A program made the translations under genes and the position numbers. The notes beneath the pieces were generated by a model. It was not told where the DNA came from. It searched no databases and saw nothing but the letters and a program-made list of their open reading frames with translations. A stretch of 10,681 bases of DNA from Tannerella sp. (GTDB lineage: Bacteria; Bacteroidota; Bacteroidia; Bacteroidales; Tannerellaceae), in the NCBI GenBank assembly GCA_031260095.1, contig JAIRKN010000012.1, positions 1 through 10,681 on the forward strand, written 5' to 3'. This document shows positions 6,285 to 10,681 of this stretch, in pieces (the stretch's first letter is position 1; each line of letters opens with the position of its first letter).

Positions 6285-7454
6285 ATGGCAAGACAAATAG
6301 CGATATTAGGTTCTACAGGTTCAATAGGGACACAGGCATTAGAGGTTGTTAGCGCGCACCGGGATTTATTTGAGGCGTACGCCCTGACGGCCAACAACAA
6401 TGCTGAGTTACTTATCGAACAGGCGCACAAATATATGCCCGACACGGTAGTTATCGCTAATGAAAAAAAATATCCCGAAGTAAAGGAAGCGCTTGAAGAC
6501 CTTCCTGTAAAAGTTTGGGCCGGGGCCGATGCTATTGCCCAGGTCGTTACGGCAGGGCCGATTGACATGGTACTGACGGCTATGGTCGGATATTCCGGCC
6601 TCCGCCCTACAATCGAAGCGCTCAAAGCCCATAAAGCGATTGCGCTTGCCAATAAGGAAACATTAGTCGTAGCAGGCGAACTGATAACAAAACTCGCAAA
6701 AGAGAATCAGGCCCCTATCATACCGGTTGACTCCGAACATTCGGCAATCTTCCAGTGTCTTAATGGCGAATGGCACAACCCGGTAGAAAAAATACTGCTC
6801 ACAGCCTCAGGCGGCCCGTTCTTCAGAAAAACAAAGGAAGAACTTACCACTGTCACCAAAGAGCAGGCATTAAAGCATCCCAACTGGAACATGGGCGCTA
6901 AGGTGACAATTGATTCGGCCTCCCTGATGAACAAAGGTTTTGAAATGATCGAAGCCAAATGGCTGTTTGACATAAAACCGGAACAAATAGAAATCATCAT
7001 TCATCCTCAATCGATCATTCATTCCATGGTCCAGTTCGAAGATGGTGCTATTATGGCGCAATTGGGCCTGCCCGACATGAAACTTCCCATATCGTATGCA
7101 TTTTCATATCCCGAACGGCTGAAAAGCCCGTCCGAAAGACTTGATTTTTCTTCCCTTCGGTCGTTTACGTTCGAAAAGCCCGATACTGAAAAGTTCCGTA
7201 ATCTGACATTTGCATTCGAAGCCGTGCGAAAAGGTGGTAATATGCCGTGCGTTCTGAATGCCGCCAATGAAGTCGCGGTAGCTGCATTCCTTCAGAAACG
7301 GACAGGCTTCCTTCAGATGAGCGATATTATCGAACAAACAATAGATAGAGCATCCTTCATCGCAAGTCCTGTTTATGACGATTATGTCCGCACTGATACC
7401 GAAGCGCGCAGGATCGCGGAAGAACTGATTAATAGAAATAAAATTATAAAATAA
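6285..7454 (+). CDS. dxr: 1-deoxy-D-xylulose 5-phosphate reductoisomerase (Dxr/IspC)
   Basis: Dxr converts DXP to 2-C-methyl-D-erythritol 4-phosphate using NADPH, the committed step of the MEP isoprenoid pathway. The 389-residue protein starts MARQIAILGSTGSIGTQ, a dinucleotide-binding motif, followed by ALANKETLVVAGE (120-132), PVDSEHSAIFQ (147-157) with metal ligands D149 and E151, TASGGPF (173-179), SASLMNKGFEMIEAKWL (211-227) with E220, and HPQSIIHS (240-247). All landmarks and the length are normal, so it should be active and is the target of fosmidomycin. I chose the ATG at 6285 because the nucleotide fold begins there; an upstream in-frame start at 6216 lies inside the preceding gene. 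It is 20 bp after the M23 gene and 9 bp before rseP, an arrangement that links undecaprenyl carrier supply with envelope functions. Confidence 0.97.
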   Translation: MARQIAILGSTGSIGTQALEVVSAHRDLFEAYALTANNNAELLIEQAHKYMPDTVVIANEKKYPEVKEALEDLPVKVWAGADAIAQVVTAGPIDMVLTAMVGYSGLRPTIEALKAHKAIALANKETLVVAGELITKLAKENQAPIIPVDSEHSAIFQCLNGEWHNPVEKILLTASGGPFFRKTKEELTTVTKEQALKHPNWNMGAKVTIDSASLMNKGFEMIEAKWLFDIKPEQIEIIIHPQSIIHSMVQFEDGAIMAQLGLPDMKLPISYAFSYPERLKSPSERLDFSSLRSFTFEKPDTEKFRNLTFAFEAVRKGGNMPCVLNAANEVAVAAFLQKRTGFLQMSDIIEQTIDRASFIASPVYDDYVRTDTEARRIAEELINRNKIIK

Positions 7455-7463
7455 CGGAAATAT

Positions 7464-8786
7464 ATGGAAACATTTTTGATCAAAGCCGTACAGCTTATTC
7501 TTAGTCTCTCAATATTAGTACTCGTCCATGAATTTGGGCATTTTATATTCGCCCGTATATTCAAGGTACGGGTAGAAAAATTTTACCTCTTCTTCGACCC
7601 GTGGTTTGCATTGTTTAGGTTCAAACCAAAGAACAACGACACGGAATATGGCGTCGGATGGCTCCCATTGGGCGGATACTGTAAAATATCCGGTATGATT
7701 GATGAGTCGATGGATAAGGAACAAATGGCGCAACCGCCTAAACCCTATGAATTTCGCTCCAAGCCTTCAGGGCAACGACTGCTGATCATGACTGCCGGAG
7801 TTATATTCAACTTTCTGCTTGCATTATTCATCTATTCAATGGTGCTGCTTCATTGGGGCGATACCTATCTTCCGCTGAAAAATGTGACCTTCGGGATGGA
7901 ATATAGCAGTACATTCAATAACATCGGCTTTCAGGATGGGGATATTCTATTAAAAGCGGACACCACGACGTTGGAACGTTTCAACGAAGACTGCCTGCGT
8001 AAAGTAGTAAATGCAAAAACCGTAACTGTTTTAAGAGATGGCCGGGAGATTTCCATTGAAATTCCGGAAGACATGATGCAACGGTTACTGCGCGACAAAG
8101 AGGGCTTTGCCTACTACCGCATCCCGATGATCATCGCCGAAGTGGAACGACAGTCTGCTATTGACGCCGGTCTGAAAAAAGGCGACCGTATCACAGGTAT
8201 TAACGGCGTCAGCACTCCGACGGCATCCGATGTGGTCAATGAATTAGGTTTCAACAAGGAAAAGACGGTACAAATAGACGTTTTACGCGACGGTAAGCTA
8301 TTTTCCACAAATGCCCCGATTGATTCCCTTGGACACATCGGCATACTCACTAACAGTAATCCGGCCGGTATCTACGAAACTGTTACAGTCAAATATAATT
8401 TCTTCTCCTCTTTTCCGGCCGGAATCAGATTAGGAATCAACACCCTGAAAGGATACGTAAATGATATGAAATACGTATTTACAAAGGAAGGAGCCAAAAA
8501 CGTAGGCGGATTCGGCGCTATCGGAAACCTGTTCCCCTCTTCATGGGACTGGCGTATTTTCTGGGAACGCACGGGATTCCTGTCCATCATACTGGCCTTT
8601 ATGAACATACTACCCATCCCTGCGCTTGACGGCGGACACGTGATGTTTTTGCTCTACGAGGTCATTACCCGGCGCAAGCCTGGCGATAAATTCCTCGAAT
8701 ATGCCCAGATTACAGGCATGATTATTTTATTTTCTTTGCTTATCTTTGCAAACGGTAATGATATCCTGAGATTTTTCTCACGTTAA
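7464..8786 (+). CDS. rseP: RseP family site-2 intramembrane metalloprotease
   Basis: RseP-type proteases cut membrane-spanning anti-sigma factors or leftover signal peptides inside the inner membrane. The 440-residue product has the zinc motif HEFGH (22-26) in the first transmembrane segment, the conserved GVGWLPLGGYCKISGM (63-78) membrane hairpin, a second membrane segment (about 105-130), two PDZ-like regions (roughly 150-205 and 225-285; the second has AGLKKGDRITGINGV at 235-249), then ILPIPALDGGH (382-392), whose aspartate completes the metal site, and a last membrane segment (about 415-430). All catalytic residues are present. The probable substrates are anti-sigma factors of ECF systems, which are abundant in Bacteroidota, but none is encoded nearby. 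It lies 9 bp after dxr, a neighbour pairing found in many bacteria, and 18 bp before mlaE. Confidence 0.95.
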   Translation: METFLIKAVQLILSLSILVLVHEFGHFIFARIFKVRVEKFYLFFDPWFALFRFKPKNNDTEYGVGWLPLGGYCKISGMIDESMDKEQMAQPPKPYEFRSKPSGQRLLIMTAGVIFNFLLALFIYSMVLLHWGDTYLPLKNVTFGMEYSSTFNNIGFQDGDILLKADTTTLERFNEDCLRKVVNAKTVTVLRDGREISIEIPEDMMQRLLRDKEGFAYYRIPMIIAEVERQSAIDAGLKKGDRITGINGVSTPTASDVVNELGFNKEKTVQIDVLRDGKLFSTNAPIDSLGHIGILTNSNPAGIYETVTVKYNFFSSFPAGIRLGINTLKGYVNDMKYVFTKEGAKNVGGFGAIGNLFPSSWDWRIFWERTGFLSIILAFMNILPIPALDGGHVMFLLYEVITRRKPGDKFLEYAQITGMIILFSLLIFANGNDILRFFSR

Positions 8787-8804
8787 AAAACAAGAGATTC
8801 AAAA

Positions 8805-9548
8805 ATGAAAAAAGCATTGCATCAATTGGGAGAATACGTGCTTCTTATGGGGAAGACAATTGGCATACCTACGCGATGGAACATGTTTTTCAAACAATTA
8901 GTCAAAGAGATCTACAAGCTTGGAGTCGATTCGATATGGATTGTTGTGGTTATCTCCGTGTTTATAGGAACGGTTATTGCTATTCAGATATCGTTGAATA
9001 TCAGTTCGCCGCTTATCCCCAAATTTACGATCGGTTATACTACGCGTGAAATCATCCTGCTGGAGTTTTCATCGTCGATCATGTGTCTTATCCTTGCAGG
9101 CAAAGTAGGCAGCAACATTGCCTCCGAAATAGGTACGATGCGTGTCACCGAACAAATTGATGCGATGGAGATGATGGGCGTTAATTCCGCCAATTTCCTG
9201 ATCATGCCTAAAATTGCAGGACTTATGCTGTTCATTCCCGTACTTGTCATATTCAGTATGGTAACCGGTATTGCCGGGGGGGTAGCAGCCAGTTATCTGG
9301 GAGGAGGCATGACCCCTTCCTCCTTTGAATTCGGGCTGCAATATTACTTCAACCCTTTCTACATCTGGTATTCCATCATAAAGTCCGTAGTTTATGCGTT
9401 CATTATATCATCGATCGCGTCTTATTTCGGATATACCATTAAGGGCGGTTCTTTAATGGTAGGCAAGGCCAGTACCAACGCTGTTGTGATGAGCAGTATA
9501 ATGATCTTACTGGCAGATGTTCTATTAACCCACTTAATGCTGACCTGA
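8805..9548 (+). CDS. mlaE: MlaE-type ABC transporter permease
   Basis: MlaE is the membrane permease of MCE-type transporters that move phospholipids between the inner membrane and the outer-membrane-facing periplasmic machinery. The 247-residue product has an amphipathic N-terminus and about five hydrophobic segments (near 43-62, 82-99, 133-160, 186-208 and 225-246). The family signature AGKVGSNIASEIGTMRVTEQIDAMEMMGVNS-like block occupies residues 98-128 and includes the EIGTMRVTEQIDA coupling-helix segment. It is followed one base later by its ATPase gene, so the two surely form one complex. The MCE-domain protein (MlaD type) that normally works with them is not in the window. Start at 8805 is supported by the homologous N-terminus and an A-rich leader. 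Confidence 0.94.
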   Translation: MKKALHQLGEYVLLMGKTIGIPTRWNMFFKQLVKEIYKLGVDSIWIVVVISVFIGTVIAIQISLNISSPLIPKFTIGYTTREIILLEFSSSIMCLILAGKVGSNIASEIGTMRVTEQIDAMEMMGVNSANFLIMPKIAGLMLFIPVLVIFSMVTGIAGGVAASYLGGGMTPSSFEFGLQYYFNPFYIWYSIIKSVVYAFIISSIASYFGYTIKGGSLMVGKASTNAVVMSSIMILLADVLLTHLMLT

Positions 9549-9549
9549 T

Positions 9550-10332
9550 ATGATTGAGGTAAAACGTCTGACAAAATCATTTGACGGCAGAACGGTTATT
9601 CATGATATAAGTACCGTTTTCGAAACAGGCAAGACCAACCTGATTATCGGACGAAGCGGCTCCGGTAAAACAGTTTTACTGAAAAACGTGATTGGTTTAA
9701 TGACTCCGGATACCGGGGAAGTCATTTTTGACGGCCGCAACATCCTGAACATGAACAAGCATGAGATCCTCGTCCTGCGGCGCGAAATGGGCTTATTATT
9801 CCAGGGATCCGCACTGTTCGACAGTATGACCGTGCTGGAAAACGTCATGTTCCCTTTGGATATGTTTTCTAAAGAAACCATGCGCGAACGAAAAAATCGT
9901 GCTATTTTCTGCCTGGAAAGGGTCGATATGGCAGATACCTATCACCTGTATCCTTCGGAAATAAGTGGTGGTATGATGAAACGCGCGGCCATAGCCCGTG
10001 CGATTGCGTTACAACCCCAATACCTGTTCTGTGATGAACCAAACTCCGGCCTGGACCCAAAAACATCGCTGATCATTGACGATCTTATACATGGTATAAC
10101 AAAAGAATACGGTATGACGACCGTCATCAATACACACGACATGAACTCCGTAATGAATATCGGTGAAAACATTATTTTTATAAAAGACGGTATCAACGAA
10201 TGGAACGGTACCAAAGAACAAGTAATCAGTTCCGCTAACAAAGCGCTGAATGATTTCATTTTTGCATCCGACCTGCTTCGGAGAGCCGGAGAAATACAAG
10301 AAGAGACAGAGAAGGGGAAAGATAAAATATGA
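9550..10332 (+). CDS. mlaF: MlaF-type ABC transporter ATP-binding protein
   Basis: This 260-residue cytoplasmic ATPase should power the MlaE permease. Motifs appear in order: Walker A GRSGSGKT (34-41), Q-loop glutamine Q85 in LLFQGSALFDSMTV, ABC signature ISGGM (138-142) followed by the MKRAAIARAIAL helix, Walker B YLFCDE (158-163) with catalytic E163, D-loop SGLDP (166-170), and switch histidine H196 in NTHDM. The FQGSALFDSMTV block and SGGM variant of the signature are typical of MlaF rather than of amino-acid or drug importers. It is separated from mlaE by one base. The last 20 or so residues (EIQEETEKGKDKI) are charged and may be disordered. It is the last gene of the plus-strand run; composition becomes sharply AT-rich immediately after its stop. 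Confidence 0.95.
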   Translation: MIEVKRLTKSFDGRTVIHDISTVFETGKTNLIIGRSGSGKTVLLKNVIGLMTPDTGEVIFDGRNILNMNKHEILVLRREMGLLFQGSALFDSMTVLENVMFPLDMFSKETMRERKNRAIFCLERVDMADTYHLYPSEISGGMMKRAAIARAIALQPQYLFCDEPNSGLDPKTSLIIDDLIHGITKEYGMTTVINTHDMNSVMNIGENIIFIKDGINEWNGTKEQVISSANKALNDFIFASDLLRRAGEIQEETEKGKDKI

Positions 10333-10373
10333 ATGTAAAAACATTATATTCATATATAAACAAAATATTATAA
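10329..10373 (+). other. 14-codon ORF coupled to the mlaF stop (possible gene remnant)
   Basis: An ATG overlaps the mlaF TGA in the same ATGA arrangement used at two other junctions in this operon, but it opens only a 14-residue frame, MNVKTLYSYINKIL, before TAA. It could be the residue of a lost downstream gene or chance in AT-rich DNA. No homology is recognised. Confidence 0.15.
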
Positions 10374-10520
10374 TAATAAAACAAACATTTAGTTATAAGT
10401 AATTTATCGGAAAATAAAATGAAATTCGTAGAGATTTGGACAGGTGCTGCTAATAGAATTGTAGATATAAGGTTGGGCAAATGTATAGATTTGTATAGCA
10501 TCCATATTATGAGCAATACC

Positions 10521-10528
10521 TACTTTTG
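10521..10528 (+). promoter_or_regulatory. Candidate -7 element for the exported-protein gene at 10612
   Basis: TACTTTTG, identical to the element before DUF4290, lies 91 bp before the ATG at 10612 and would give a leader of roughly 75-80 nt. The nearest upstream TTTG (10490-10493) is 27 bp away, longer than the usual 19-21 bp spacing, so the -33 part is doubtful. Confidence 0.4.
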
Positions 10529-10539
10529 TCACTGGATCT

Positions 10540-10573
10540 AATTTAATTAAAAACATATTTACAATTTAATTAA
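10540..10573. repeat. Pair of 11-bp AATTTAATTAA direct repeats
   Basis: Identical 11-mers occur at 10540-10550 and 10563-10573, 23 bp apart start to start, roughly two helical turns. The first lies within the perfect palindrome TTTAATTAAA (10542-10551). They fall in the presumed leader between the promoter candidate and the ATG at 10612. They could be operator half-sites, or merely reflect extreme AT composition. Confidence 0.35.
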
Positions 10574-10611
10574 TTTTAGTTGCTGTATAAACAAACAAAT
10601 AGAAATAGAAA

Positions 10612-10681
10612 ATGAAAATGAAACGTATAGCATCCTTTTTGTTGTTGTTAAAAGTAGTATTTTTTATACAATGTACAAATA
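10612..10681 (+). CDS. N-terminus of a probable exported protein (runs off right edge)
   Basis: From the ATG at 10612, 23 codons run to the window end without a stop. The sequence has a basic start (MKMKR), then a long hydrophobic core (IASFLLLLKVVFFI) and QCTN, which looks like a Sec signal peptide. The leader is A-rich (aatagaaatagaaaATG), the usual Bacteroidota style. The residue pattern resembles signal peptides of SusC/RagA-type TonB-dependent receptors of Bacteroidales, but 23 residues cannot prove that. The cysteine is not in a good lipobox because glutamine precedes it. A second ATG at 10618 would also serve as start. Confidence 0.45.
   Translation, partial: MKMKRIASFLLLLKVVFFIQCTN

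Larger units (their letters stand above)
10333..10611. other. AT-rich non-coding region after the operon
   Basis: This stretch is strikingly richer in A and T than everything before it. I find no convincing factor-independent terminator: ATTATA at 10343-10348 could pair with a later TATAAT but the loop would be long. It contains a 40-codon ORF at 10419-10541 (MKFVEIWTGAANRIVD at its start) with no family I recognise; the ORF runs through the promoter candidate at 10521 and is more likely fortuitous or a relic. The latter half probably serves as upstream region for the gene starting at 10612. Confidence 0.6.

Noticed and set aside
10419..10541. 40-codon ORF as a real small gene
   Set aside because: No recognisable family or hydrophobic pattern, and it crosses the promoter candidate at 10521; kept only as a note on the intergenic region.
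10493..10635. 11-bp direct repeat gtatagcatcc at 10493-10503 and 10625-10635 as a target-site duplication or attachment site
   Set aside because: The second copy is inside the start of the exported-protein frame and no mobile-element gene or inverted termini lie between the copies, so chance or minor duplication is the simpler reading.

Overview
The window looks like chromosomal DNA from a member of the Bacteroidales (phylum Bacteroidota). Evidence for this is a DUF4290 gene (a family known essentially from this phylum), a THUMP-like SAM methyltransferase of the Bacteroidota type, several TAnnTTTG-type -7 promoter elements, A-rich rather than Shine-Dalgarno leaders in front of several genes, and the gene order DUF4290-murA-rimM-M23 peptidase-dxr-rseP. 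Genus cannot be decided by eye.

Layout. (1) 1-674, minus strand: 5' part of a class I SAM-dependent methyltransferase running off the left edge. (2) 756-1199, plus: an exported thioredoxin with a WCPPC active site, divergent from the methyltransferase. (3) 1242-1379: five 23-bp tandem repeats plus a decayed sixth, filling the convergent gap between the thioredoxin gene and thiC. (4) 1381-2874, minus: a ThiC-like protein that ends just before the [4Fe-4S] cluster-binding segment and has other catalytic-motif changes; the repeat array begins directly beyond its stop. (5) 2968-10332, plus: a tightly packed eight-gene run, DUF4290-murA-rimM-M23 peptidase-dxr-rseP-mlaE-mlaF, with ATGA-type overlaps or gaps of at most 20 bp. 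(6) 10333-10681: an abruptly AT-rich region holding a candidate promoter, TTTAATTAA-type repeats and the first 23 codons of a probable exported protein.

The eight-gene run is mostly a cell-envelope operon. MurA makes the committed peptidoglycan precursor, Dxr commits carbon to the MEP isoprenoid pathway (hence undecaprenyl carrier), the M23 protein is a membrane-anchored peptidoglycan peptidase, RseP is a site-2 intramembrane protease, and MlaE/MlaF form the core of an MCE-type lipid ABC transporter. RimM (30S maturation) is the non-envelope member and DUF4290 is uncharacterised.

The least ordinary item is the ThiC-like gene with its adjoining minisatellite. I see no sign of a wholly new defence or mobile system: no CRISPR, rRNA, tRNA, integrase or complete insertion sequence was recognised.
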